Shown: piece after piece, positions 23,709 to 31,221 of the stretch
Layout of the letters: each line of letters starts with the position of its first letter
How positions within the stretch are numbered: the stretch's first letter is position 1
NCBI GenBank assembly: GCA_963518955.1
Contig: CAUQKI010000019.1
Location: 1 to 31,397 of the forward strand
Direction: 5' to 3'
Source of the DNA: JABCPE02 sp963518955
GTDB lineage: Bacteria; Bacteroidota; Bacteroidia; Flavobacteriales; Weeksellaceae
Length of the DNA stretch: 31,397 nucleotides
Program-made: the position numbers and the translations under genes
Notes under the pieces: generated by a model
What the model was told of the DNA's origin: nothing
What the model saw: the letters and a program-made list of their open reading frames with translations, nothing else
Database searches by the model: none

Positions 23709-23726
23709 CCCTTGAAATTATAAAGT

Positions 23727-25334
23727 ATGAAAAATCTTTTTTGTGCCGTTTTGTCGGGCATATTGCTATCGGTTTCGTGGCCTACTTATGGTATTCCATT
23801 TTTTATTTTTGTGGCGTTTGTCCCTTTGTTATTCGTGGAGGAAAACATTTCTCAATCGGATATAAAAAGAAAAGGCTGGGCAGTTTTTGGCTGTTCGTAT
23901 CTTACTTTTATCATTTGGAATATCATAACTACAGGTTGGCTTTATAATTCACAAAATCCAGATGGAAGCCCTGCACTTATGGCGGTGGTTTTCCCTGTTT
24001 TGGTTAATTCCCTGCTGATGTCCACGGCTTTTCAGCTTTTTCATTGGTATAAAAAAGGCAAAAAACTCCCATGGGAACTGGCTTTTTTCGTGTTTGTATG
24101 GACGAGTTTTGAATATTTCCATATGGCGTGGGAATTTACTTGGCCTTGGCTGAATCTCGGAAACTCCTTTGCAGACTATCCTCAGCTGATACAGTGGTAT
24201 GACACTTTGGGGGCTACGGGGGGGAGTTTCTGGATTTTAACACTCAATGTCTTGATTTTTTATATTTTTAAAATATGGTGGGCTGAGAAAAGATTTTTGG
24301 TTAAAACCTCTGTCGCGGTTTTGGGGCTGATTGCCGTGCCGATGATTATTTCCTTGTTTAAATATCATCAGTTTGATGAAAAACCAATGGGAAAAGTCCG
24401 CGTTATGATGCTTCAGCCGAATTTAGACCCATATCACGAAAAATACCAAAAAGACAGCCTTCAGATAGTGCAGGAGCTTTTTTCTTTGGCAGAAAACTCT
24501 TCTAAAATAGATTTTTACCTCTCGCCTGAGACTTCTTTCCCTGGTTATGGCGGACTTTCTGAGAAAGGGCTTCATGACAGCCAGTCTATTCACATGGTGG
24601 AGAATTTCCTGAAAACTCATCCGAAGTCAGTATTTATGGGCGGAGTTTCTACTCATAAGATTTATAATAATGATGAAGAAAAGCCAGAGAGTGCTACTTT
24701 TTACGATAAGCAAGGCTTTTGGGCGGATAGTTTTAATTCGGCATTGCAGATTGTTCCAGAGGAAGAAATTCAGATTTATCACAAAGGAAAACTCGTGCCA
24801 GGTGTGGAAATTTTCCCTTATATGAATGTCCTTAAACCTATTTTGGGCGATGCTATGCTAAATTTCGGAGGGACGATTGCTTCACTCGGTACGGACAAGG
24901 AACGAAAGGTTTTTGCTAATCCTTACAACAAAGGGAAAATTGCGCCCATCATCTGCTATGAAAGTATTTATGGCGAATTTGTGACTGATTATGTGAAAAA
25001 CGGTGCAAACTTCCTCGGTGTCATCACCAACGACTCTTGGTGGGGCGCATCGCAGGGGCATCAGCAGCTTTTGGCGTATGCCAGACTTCGTGCCATAGAA
25101 AACCACAGGGAAGTTGCCCGCTCGGCTAATGGTGGGATTTCTGCGCATATCAATGCCCGTGGTGACATTCTCGCACATACGCTTTACAATGAGAAAAATG
25201 CACTGACAGCCGATGTTCAGCTGTACGAAAAAGAAACTATTTACAGCAGGATAGGAGATTTGTTGTCTAAAATTTCTATTGTGATGATGTTCAGTATGTT
25301 TATATTATCAATTTTTAGAAAAATTAAAAAATAA
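23727..25334 (+). CDS. lnt: Apolipoprotein N-acyltransferase
   Basis: Lnt adds the third acyl chain to the N-terminal Cys of lipoproteins, the final step of maturation in the inner membrane. The 535-residue protein has about six N-terminal membrane helices (to about 210), then a periplasmic nitrilase-like domain, and a last helix near 513-530. The catalytic triad is visible as Glu268 (LSPETSFPG), Lys355 (HKGKLVPGVEIFP) and Cys410 (IICYESIYG). TNDSWWG and ARLRAIENHREVARSANGG are also typical. The gene is separate from lgt (8 kb away). A region with clear lnt identity makes the start at 23727 (MKNLFCAVLSGILLSVSWP) secure. Confidence 0.95.
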   Translation: MKNLFCAVLSGILLSVSWPTYGIPFFIFVAFVPLLFVEENISQSDIKRKGWAVFGCSYLTFIIWNIITTGWLYNSQNPDGSPALMAVVFPVLVNSLLMSTAFQLFHWYKKGKKLPWELAFFVFVWTSFEYFHMAWEFTWPWLNLGNSFADYPQLIQWYDTLGATGGSFWILTLNVLIFYIFKIWWAEKRFLVKTSVAVLGLIAVPMIISLFKYHQFDEKPMGKVRVMMLQPNLDPYHEKYQKDSLQIVQELFSLAENSSKIDFYLSPETSFPGYGGLSEKGLHDSQSIHMVENFLKTHPKSVFMGGVSTHKIYNNDEEKPESATFYDKQGFWADSFNSALQIVPEEEIQIYHKGKLVPGVEIFPYMNVLKPILGDAMLNFGGTIASLGTDKERKVFANPYNKGKIAPIICYESIYGEFVTDYVKNGANFLGVITNDSWWGASQGHQQLLAYARLRAIENHREVARSANGGISAHINARGDILAHTLYNEKNALTADVQLYEKETIYSRIGDLLSKISIVMMFSMFILSIFRKIKK

Positions 25335-25346
25335 TAGTAATAAAAA

Positions 25347-25378
25347 TTTGCGAGTTCGAAAAAAAAGCTGTTATTTTG
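25347..25378 (+). promoter_or_regulatory. Promoter of the rpmB ribosomal protein operon
   Basis: TTTG (25347-25350), exactly 20 bases, then TTATTTTG (25371-25378) departs from the consensus in one base. It lies 40 bases before the rpmB ATG, which is a plausible leader length. Confidence 0.55.
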
Positions 25379-25418
25379 CAAAATTATAAAGTAGAAATAA
25401 TTATTAGAGCATATAGAT

Positions 25419-25655
25419 ATGTCAAGAATTTGTCAAATTACAGGGAAGCGTGCAATGGTAGGAAACCATGTGTCTCACGCTAACAACAAGACGAAAAGAA
25501 GGTTCGAAATCAACCTTCTTGAGAAGAAGTTTTACCTTCCAGAGCAGGATAGACACATCACATTGAGAGTGTCTGCTCACGGATTGAGAGTTATTAACAA
25601 GATTGGGATCGAAGAAGCTTTGGAAAGAGCTGTTAGAAATGGATTTATTAAATAA
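25419..25655 (+). CDS. rpmB: 50S ribosomal protein L28 (bL28)
   Basis: The 78-residue basic protein starts MSRICQITGKRAMVGNHVSH, the conserved L28 N-terminus, and continues with NNKTKRRFEINL. It is a structural protein of the large ribosomal subunit. It is followed after 8 bases by rpmG and then DUF4295, the usual order in Bacteroidetes. Only the first Cys is kept, so the zinc-binding form with a CxxC pair is not indicated. Confidence 0.96.
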   Translation: MSRICQITGKRAMVGNHVSHANNKTKRRFEINLLEKKFYLPEQDRHITLRVSAHGLRVINKIGIEEALERAVRNGFIK

Positions 25656-25663
25656 TTAAGGAA

Positions 25664-25846
25664 ATGGCAAAGAAAGGAAACAGAGTTCAAGTTATTCTTG
25701 AGTGCACAGAACATAAAGAGAGCGGTATGCCTGGAATGAGCAGATATATCACTACGAAAAACAAGAAGAACACTACTGAGAGATTGGAGCTTAAGAAATA
25801 CAATCCAGTTCTAAAGAAATATACAGTTCATAAGGAGATTAAATAA
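25664..25846 (+). CDS. rpmG: 50S ribosomal protein L33 (bL33)
   Basis: The 60-residue protein has the L33 pattern MAKKGNRVQVILECTEHK, then SRYITTKNKKNTTERLELKKYNP. It belongs to the large ribosomal subunit. Only one Cys (ECTE) is present, and the zinc-ribbon second pair is absent, so it is the zinc-free type. A DUF4295 gene follows after 18 bases. Confidence 0.96.
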   Translation: MAKKGNRVQVILECTEHKESGMPGMSRYITTKNKKNTTERLELKKYNPVLKKYTVHKEIK

Positions 25847-25864
25847 CTATAAAGATTATTAGCG

Positions 25865-26017
25865 ATGGCAAAAAAAGTAGTAGCGTCCCTAAAAGATGGT
25901 TCATCTAAAAAGATGACGAAAGTAGTAAAAATGGTAAAATCTCCTAAAACTGGAGCTTACATTTTTGAAGAAAAAGTAATGAATGCAGACGAAGTAGATG
26001 CTTATTTGAAAAAATAA
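25865..26017 (+). CDS. DUF4295 family small basic protein
   Basis: The 50-residue Lys-rich protein begins MAKKVVASLKDGSSKKMTKV and ends with ADEVDAYLKK, the pattern of the DUF4295 family found only behind rpmG in Bacteroidetes. It is probably ribosome-associated, given its constant position and composition, but no function is established that I know of. It is 18 bases from rpmG and precedes a terminator, which closes the three-gene operon. Confidence 0.93.
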   Translation: MAKKVVASLKDGSSKKMTKVVKMVKSPKTGAYIFEEKVMNADEVDAYLKK

Positions 26018-26043
26018 GTGTTACTTTCTGTAAATAATACATA

Positions 26044-26074
26044 AAACTATCCAATTCTTTTGGGTAGTTTTTTT
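26044..26074 (+). terminator. Terminator of the rpmB-rpmG-DUF4295 operon
   Basis: AAACTATCC (26044-26052) pairs with GGGTAGTTT (26062-26070) with one G-T pair around a 9-base loop. A run of seven T follows. A promoter-like TATATTTG overlaps its end. Confidence 0.75.
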
Positions 26075-26081
26075 ATATTTG
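26074..26081 (+). promoter_or_regulatory. Candidate -7 element for the AT-rich gene before ftsY
   Basis: TATATTTG matches TAnnTTTG and lies 24 bases before the ATG at 26106. There is no TTTG at the -33 distance. Confidence 0.4.
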
Positions 26082-26105
26082 CATATACCTTAATAAATAT
26101 AATTA

Positions 26106-26774
26106 ATGAAATATTACCAATTAATATTCTTTAAAATTTTAATATCTATAAATCTATTTTCACAACAAAAAATAGGGTTAGTTTATAACATAAATCCAGA
26201 GATGGGATATGTTTTTTTTAAAGGAGTCTTTAAAGCTACTCCAATTATTGAAGAGAAGGTAGGAACCTTTAATATGGTTAAATTTTTAGAAGAAGAATTA
26301 CGAAAACATGATGATATTTATAGTGAGGTTAGGTTTGATTTTAATTTTAGAGAAGTAAATCAAATAGGAGTTTTAGGATATACAAAGGATATTAAAAACT
26401 ATTTAAATCAATATTGTGAAAAGAATAATTTAGATGGAGTATTGGCTATTGTTAGAAATGAATATTATAGATTATCTAATCCATTGCAAATATATCATAA
26501 TTTAGGTTATAATTTTGGGATAGCCACATTTAGTATACATAAAAATAGAGCTATTCTGTATTATAATTTTATAATGTTTTTCTATATGAAGGAAGACCAA
26601 TCTAGATCTTTCATTGTCACTCCAAGTTATAAAACACATAAATTTGAAAATCAAGTTTATAATGATAATTATCTATTGAATAATAACCAAGTTATGGACT
26701 ATTATTTGCCTGTAATACAAGAAATTCTAAAATCTCCTTTAAATAAAACTTTTAAGAAAGAAAAAAATAATTAA
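26106..26774 (+). CDS. AT-rich exported protein of unknown function
   Basis: The 222-residue product begins with a signal-like segment (MKYYQLIFFKILISINLFSQ). The mature part contains KIGLVYNINPEMGYVFFKGV, GVLGYTKDIKNYLNQYCEKN and DGVLAIVRNEYYRL. The last of these suggests an alpha/beta segment as in small periplasmic or lipoprotein-like domains, but I recognise no family. It is much richer in AT than the ribosomal genes before it and ftsY after it. It sits between DUF4295 and ftsY, which are often adjacent in Bacteroidetes, so it looks like an insertion. Only 4 bases separate it from ftsY, so ftsY is probably read through from this gene's promoter. Confidence 0.72.
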   Translation: MKYYQLIFFKILISINLFSQQKIGLVYNINPEMGYVFFKGVFKATPIIEEKVGTFNMVKFLEEELRKHDDIYSEVRFDFNFREVNQIGVLGYTKDIKNYLNQYCEKNNLDGVLAIVRNEYYRLSNPLQIYHNLGYNFGIATFSIHKNRAILYYNFIMFFYMKEDQSRSFIVTPSYKTHKFENQVYNDNYLLNNNQVMDYYLPVIQEILKSPLNKTFKKEKNN

Positions 26775-26778
26775 TAAT

Positions 26779-27735
26779 ATGTCTTGGTTTAAAAATATAT
26801 TTAAAAAAGAAGAAAAAGAAACGCTGGATAAAGGTTTAGAAAAGTCCAGACAAGGTTTTTTTGATAAAATTACCAAAGCTGTCATAGGAAAATCCAAGGT
26901 AGATGATGAGGTTTTGGATGATTTGGAGGAAATCCTCATCGCATCAGATGTGGGAGCGGCTACGACTATCAAAATTATTCAAAGAATAGAGGAAAGGGCT
27001 GCTAGAGACAAATATGTAAATACGGCTGAACTTGATAAAATCCTAAGGGAAGAAATCTCTGCTCTTCTGCTGGAAAATCCGCATTCTAAAACAGGAAATA
27101 TCGATGAAACCAAGAAACCTTATGTCATCATGGTAGTCGGTGTGAATGGTGTAGGGAAGACAACTACGATAGGAAAATTAGCCCATCAGTTCAAAACCCA
27201 AGGGAAAAAAGTGGTGCTGGGTGCGGCGGATACATTCCGTGCGGCGGCAGTAGACCAGCTTGTAATCTGGAGTGAGAGGGTAGGCGTTCCCATCATAAAA
27301 CAAGGAATGGGCAGTGACCCTGCCTCTGTGGCGTTTGATACATTGCAGTCGGCTGTTGCACAGAATGCAGATGTAGTCATTATAGACACAGCGGGAAGGC
27401 TTCATAATAAAATAAATCTGATGAACGAGCTTTCTAAAATCAAACGAGTGATGCAGAAAATCGTTCCAGATGCTCCACACGAGGTGCTTTTGGTTTTGGA
27501 TGGCTCTACAGGACAGAATGCGTTTGAACAAGCGAAGCAGTTTACAGCGGCGACAGAAGTGAATGCATTGGCTGTGACAAAACTTGATGGAACAGCGAAA
27601 GGCGGTGTGGTTATCGGGATTTCAGACCAGTTCCAAATTCCTGTGAAATACATCGGCGTGGGCGAAGGAATGGAGGATTTACAGTTGTTCAACGGAGAAG
27701 AATTTGTGGATTCCTTTTTCAAGCGAGAGAGATAA
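26779..27735 (+). CDS. ftsY: Signal recognition particle receptor FtsY
   Basis: FtsY is the membrane-associated SRP receptor GTPase that delivers ribosomes making membrane proteins to the Sec translocon. The 318-residue protein lacks the long acidic A domain of E. coli FtsY, keeping a short N-terminus (MSWFKNIFKKEEKE) as is usual in Bacteroidetes. The NG core has the P-loop GVNGVGKTTT (121-130), DTFRAAAVDQ (151-160), DTAGRL, TKLDGTAKGG, and the closing GVGEGMEDLQLFN. It follows the AT-rich gene after 4 bases and ends in a strong terminator. It belongs by function with yidD, lgt and lnt in this window. Confidence 0.96.
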   Translation: MSWFKNIFKKEEKETLDKGLEKSRQGFFDKITKAVIGKSKVDDEVLDDLEEILIASDVGAATTIKIIQRIEERAARDKYVNTAELDKILREEISALLLENPHSKTGNIDETKKPYVIMVVGVNGVGKTTTIGKLAHQFKTQGKKVVLGAADTFRAAAVDQLVIWSERVGVPIIKQGMGSDPASVAFDTLQSAVAQNADVVIIDTAGRLHNKINLMNELSKIKRVMQKIVPDAPHEVLLVLDGSTGQNAFEQAKQFTAATEVNALAVTKLDGTAKGGVVIGISDQFQIPVKYIGVGEGMEDLQLFNGEEFVDSFFKRER

Positions 27736-27740
27736 AATTT

Positions 27741-27770
27741 AAAGCGGTATAAATTACCGCTTTAGTTTTT
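27741..27770 (+). terminator. Terminator of ftsY
   Basis: AAAGCGGTA (27741-27749) and TACCGCTTT (27755-27763) form a perfect 9-base stem around TAAAT, followed by AG and six T. The convergent restriction gene stops within the T run, so the hairpin may serve both genes. Confidence 0.8.
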
Positions 27771-30091
27771 TATATAGAGCCTGAATATTTTAGGCTTTTA
27801 ATATAGTTTTCCATAAAATCATAATCAGGATTATTATTATTGTCAACAGGTAATTTAATGTAGGTATTTTTCATTCTTGATTGACTTGCTTTTCGCCCAT
27901 AATTATATCGATAATTTTCTAAATTTAATATAGTTACAAGGAATAAAGCAATATATTTATTCATATCAAATTTAGGGATTAATTTTTCTACATGATCGCT
28001 AGCTGAAAACTTCTCTGGTTGATAAGAACAATATCCTATAACAGCACTATCAATGGTTAGTACATTTTCATCTTCTGTAAAAAAATTATAAAAACTTTCT
28101 GTACCATTATTACTAGCTTGAGTAGTTACATAAGGATATATCCCTTTTCCATATTCTTCTAATTCTATGATAGATGTCGTTTTACTTCCTTTAATTGAAA
28201 AAATTTCATCAATTTTAAATGCTTTCCATTTTTCAACATTCAGTTGTGGAATATTTATATTGATGCTGTCAATTGAAACATTGTTTCTTAGTTTGTTAGA
28301 AAACAGAAAAGAACAATATTGTAATAATGTGTTTTCAAAGTTTTTTCCTGTCAATAAATTATAGTTGGTTGACATATAAGCTTCTGCACACCATTCATCT
28401 TTTGCTGATACTGTTTTCTTAACACTAAATCCAGGTTCAGTTTTTTTATTTATATAATAATCAATCCATTTTTCTTTGATATCATTCCACTTACCAAAGG
28501 CATCGAATCTACCTTGTATTTTTCTTTTTATGAAACCATCATCTTTGTAATAACCAAAATATGTTTCTTTTGAGTTAGGATGAGGTTTATGAGCAGTAAA
28601 AATCATAATGCAAGATACAACACTTACTTTAGAGTTAAAAAACAATTCATCAGGCATTGAAAGAACTGCTTCGAGAGTATGTTTTTCCAATAGTTTTTTC
28701 TTATACTCAAATACTTTACCTTTTTGAGCTATAGCACTTTGCATTGGAACAATAGCAATGCAAGTACCACCTTCTATAAGGCATTCCAAATTATTAAGAA
28801 TAAATTCTAGTTCATCAGTATCATTTTTTTTATCAGATTTATAAGGAGGATTTAAAAAACCAATAGTAGGTTTCTTTTGCTTTATAGATTGAATTATAGT
28901 TTTATCGAAGCAACTACCATTTATAATATTAGTTTTGCCATCTTGATGTATATACATATTAGAAACAGCTAATGCAAAAATATGAGCTTGATATTCAATA
29001 CCGATTAATTGATTGGTCTTAATCTCTTTAATTTTGTTGTTATCTCCATTTGCATTTTCAATCATTTTTTTCATTGCAGAAATAAGAAAACCTCCTGTTC
29101 CTGTGCAATTATCTAATATAATTGAATTTTTATTTACTTGTGCTAATTCACTAAATAATTCAGTAATGTGGGGTGGAGTAAGAACGATTCCAAGTCCTTT
29201 ATCACTATTAGCATATCTTAAAAATTCAATGTATAATTGTCCTAGTACATCAAAATATTCGTGATTTTTAATAAATTGATTTATATTTGAATCAATATCA
29301 AATATTAAATCTTTTAGGACATTATTTTTACCAGATAATGAAGTATCTGTTTTGATGAAACTGAATTGTATATTGAGATTATCTAATTTGTCTCTACCTA
29401 TGTTAGCATTTTCTAATTCATTAGATACAGTTTGTACTAAAAAATTAGCAAGGTCTCTAGCATTATTATGAGAATCATAAGATTTTTTAAAAGCTTTATT
29501 TTCAAGTGCAATAAGAATGCAACTTATCAGTAGGCTTCTTTGATTTTCTAAAATTTTATGAGTATGTAAATAATCATTTAATTCTTTAGTATAGTTTAAC
29601 AATGCTTTATAGTCTTGTCTAAATTTTTCTGGACATTTTGAATATCCCTCAATATAATTATCAGGAGATAATAATTCGTCACCAAAAATATTAATTGGTG
29701 ATTTTTCTCCTTTAAGATGTAAAAAATGACTGATTTTTAATTCATCTATAGTCTCCCCGCTTATGGCTATTGCTAAAACATCATACTCTTTTGATAGGTA
29801 AGAGGCATATAATAGTACACCATCTACTGAATATTCAGAATAGTTATTTCTATGTTCACTTTCATGTTTTCTTATATCAGCTTTGCATTCTATAACAATT
29901 AAAAAATTAGAATTAGAATTATATTGAATTAAAAATTCAGGATATCCTTTTCCTAGTCCTCCTTTAGAAGCTGTTTTTAATAGTTTATCTATTTTGATAT
30001 TATCTGACTTTTGTTCTTCAATAATTATATTATCTGAATATTTTAAAAAATGATTTCTTACAATATTTTCAGTTTTTCTTTCATTTGCCAT
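27770..30091 (-). CDS. Single-chain restriction-modification enzyme (nuclease, N6-adenine methylase and half specificity domain)
   Basis: The 773-residue protein combines three parts. Residues 1-115 carry a PD-(D/E)XK-type nuclease, with PEF (Glu52) and ECK (Glu68, Lys70) in IVIECKAD. Residues 150-560 form a type I HsdM-like methylase: helical bundle, then DNCTGTGG (327-334, motif I for SAM) and NPPY (414-417, motif IV, adenine N6). Residues 620-750 look like one target-recognition domain of a type I S subunit (WKAFKIDEIFSIKGS, YPYVTTQASNNG, GRKASQSRMKNTYIKLPV). It resembles type IIG/IIB enzymes such as BcgI, whose S subunit is separate. It would cut foreign DNA lacking its methyl mark. No second S, M or R gene is nearby. 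AT-rich composition and the decayed neighbour suggest acquisition. Confidence 0.82.
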   Translation of the reverse strand: MANERKTENIVRNHFLKYSDNIIIEEQKSDNIKIDKLLKTASKGGLGKGYPEFLIQYNSNSNFLIVIECKADIRKHESEHRNNYSEYSVDGVLLYASYLSKEYDVLAIAISGETIDELKISHFLHLKGEKSPINIFGDELLSPDNYIEGYSKCPEKFRQDYKALLNYTKELNDYLHTHKILENQRSLLISCILIALENKAFKKSYDSHNNARDLANFLVQTVSNELENANIGRDKLDNLNIQFSFIKTDTSLSGKNNVLKDLIFDIDSNINQFIKNHEYFDVLGQLYIEFLRYANSDKGLGIVLTPPHITELFSELAQVNKNSIILDNCTGTGGFLISAMKKMIENANGDNNKIKEIKTNQLIGIEYQAHIFALAVSNMYIHQDGKTNIINGSCFDKTIIQSIKQKKPTIGFLNPPYKSDKKNDTDELEFILNNLECLIEGGTCIAIVPMQSAIAQKGKVFEYKKKLLEKHTLEAVLSMPDELFFNSKVSVVSCIMIFTAHKPHPNSKETYFGYYKDDGFIKRKIQGRFDAFGKWNDIKEKWIDYYINKKTEPGFSVKKTVSAKDEWCAEAYMSTNYNLLTGKNFENTLLQYCSFLFSNKLRNNVSIDSININIPQLNVEKWKAFKIDEIFSIKGSKTTSIIELEEYGKGIYPYVTTQASNNGTESFYNFFTEDENVLTIDSAVIGYCSYQPEKFSASDHVEKLIPKFDMNKYIALFLVTILNLENYRYNYGRKASQSRMKNTYIKLPVDNNNNPDYDFMENYIKSLKYSGSI

Positions 30092-30134
30092 AAATCAATG
30101 ATTTAAAATTAAAAAAATAGGAACTATTTTTTTG

Positions 30135-30142
30135 CAAAGGTA
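30135..30142 (-). promoter_or_regulatory. Candidate -7 element of the restriction-modification gene
   Basis: TACCTTTG on the minus strand matches TAnnTTTG, 43 bases before the ATG at 30091. There is no TTTG at -33, and no C-protein-like operator repeats are seen. Confidence 0.4.
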
Positions 30143-30178
30143 GAGATAAATTTAATAATATAAAATTTTTATTTTTCT

Positions 30179-30186
30179 TAATTTTG
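30179..30186 (+). promoter_or_regulatory. Promoter-like element before the arginase relic
   Basis: TAATTTTG matches TAnnTTTG. It would start transcription into the broken arginase gene and toward thiamine pyrophosphokinase. The -33 box is absent, so support is weak. Confidence 0.3.
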
Positions 30187-30196
30187 TACTATAGAA

Positions 30197-30212
30197 TCAA
30201 AAAAATAGAGAT
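30197..30212. repeat. Direct repeat copy 1 (16 bases)
   Basis: TCAAAAAAATAGAGAT occurs here, just before the remaining arginase-related frame, and again 285 bases further on inside it. The two are identical over 16 bases. Confidence 0.7.
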
Positions 30213-30218
30213 GAAAAA

Positions 30219-30583
30219 ATGCCTGAGCATGAAAAAGAAAAATTAAAAAATTATAAAATACCAAATATTAGTGTTGAAGATATTAGGAAAAACGGGAGTA
30301 ATCCTTTTTTAGAATGGATAGAAAAAAATAGCATAAAATATTTAGCCGTACATTTTGATTTGGATGTCTTGTCTTCGGATGATTTTAGGTCTTTGTTATA
30401 TAATGAACCAAATACTCCTGAAAGCCTTATACTACGGGAAAGCTGACATTGAGGGAAGTGGTAGATATTATAACTGATGTTTCAAAAAAATAGAGATTGT
30501 AGGCTTGACTTTGGCAGAGTACTTACCATGATATTATTAATATGAAAAAAGAATTTATTAGAATAGATATTTTTAATGAGTAA
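30219..30583 (+). pseudogene. Decayed arginase-family gene (C-terminal part, several frameshifts)
   Basis: Fragments in three frames join into the C-terminal part of an arginase/agmatinase-family protein. Frame one (30219-30446) gives IPNISVEDIRKNG, then YLAVHFDLDVLSSDDFRSL, where DLD would be the metal-binding Asp pair. The next frame (from 30437) gives GKLTLREVVDIITDVSKK and then a stop. The third (from 30490) gives IEIVGLTLAEYLP and a stop; from 30533 a return to the second frame gives IINMKK and IRIDIFNE before TAA. The N-terminal half with the first metal ligands is missing. At least three frameshifts are needed, so the gene is dead. The family uses two Mn ions to hydrolyse guanidino compounds; the exact member cannot be told. 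Confidence 0.78.
30482..30497. repeat. Direct repeat copy 2 (16 bases)
   Basis: This is the second copy of TCAAAAAAATAGAGAT. It covers the codons where one of the frameshifts of the arginase relic occurs (a run of seven A). Confidence 0.7.
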
Positions 30584-30595
30584 ATTAAATAACTA

Positions 30596-31216
30596 ATGAT
30601 TTCAAAAGCTTTGCTTTTTATCAATGGTGAGCCTCCCAAAACACTGCCTTCATTGGCTGATTATCAGCTGATAGCGTGTACGGATGGGGCTTTTCATTAT
30701 TTAAAGGAGAAAAATTTCCCATTGGAGAAACTGACCTTTATTTCAGGGGATTTTGATTCTCACACGGGAGCGGATGAGGCTATTTATCAGGGTAAATTTG
30801 TCCATACACCAGACCAAAATAAAACAGATTTTCATAAAGCGCTGGAAATCATCGTAGAAAAAGGAATAAAAAAAGTGGATGTTTATGGAGCAAGCGGGCG
30901 CGAGCAAGACCACTTTTTGGGGAATATTCATACGGCTTATTTGTTTAGGGAAAAACTGGAAATTAGTTTTTTTGATGATTATTCCACTTATTTTTTTATT
31001 CCAAATGATTTTACCATTCGGAAAGTAAAAGGAAAAATGGTTTCGCTGCTACCTTTTCCAATGGCCGAAAATATCTTTACCCAAGGGCTTCACTGGGAGC
31101 TGAGGGGAGAGAGTCTTTCACTGATGGAGAGAATAGGCACGAGAAATAGGGCAGATACCGATGAAATATCCATAAAATACGATAAAGGAAGTTTACTTTT
31201 GTTTATAGAAAATTAA
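30596..31216 (+). CDS. Thiamine pyrophosphokinase
   Basis: The enzyme transfers pyrophosphate from ATP to thiamine, giving thiamine pyrophosphate, in the cytoplasm. The 206-residue protein has the family motifs CTDGA (28-32), SGDFDS (50-55), DQNKTDFHKAL near residue 82, and GASGREQDHFLGN near 100. The C-terminal half forms the smaller beta-domain that covers the active site (VKGKMVSLLPF, GLHWELRGESLSL). I see no TPP riboswitch in front of it. The ATG at 30596 follows the arginase relic by 12 bases. The next gene starts 5 bases after its stop, so the two are probably an operon. Confidence 0.92.
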   Translation: MISKALLFINGEPPKTLPSLADYQLIACTDGAFHYLKEKNFPLEKLTFISGDFDSHTGADEAIYQGKFVHTPDQNKTDFHKALEIIVEKGIKKVDVYGASGREQDHFLGNIHTAYLFREKLEISFFDDYSTYFFIPNDFTIRKVKGKMVSLLPFPMAENIFTQGLHWELRGESLSLMERIGTRNRADTDEISIKYDKGSLLLFIEN

Positions 31217-31221
31217 AAATT

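Noticed and set aside
27770..30583. A larger defence island or mobile element around the restriction gene
   Set aside because: I see no integrase, transposase, tRNA attachment site, toxin-antitoxin pair or second defence gene next to it; only the arginase relic and housekeeping genes flank it.
30500..30600. TPP riboswitch before thiamine pyrophosphokinase
   Set aside because: The upstream DNA is explained by the arginase relic and shows no THI-box-like CTGAGA sequence or stem arrangement.
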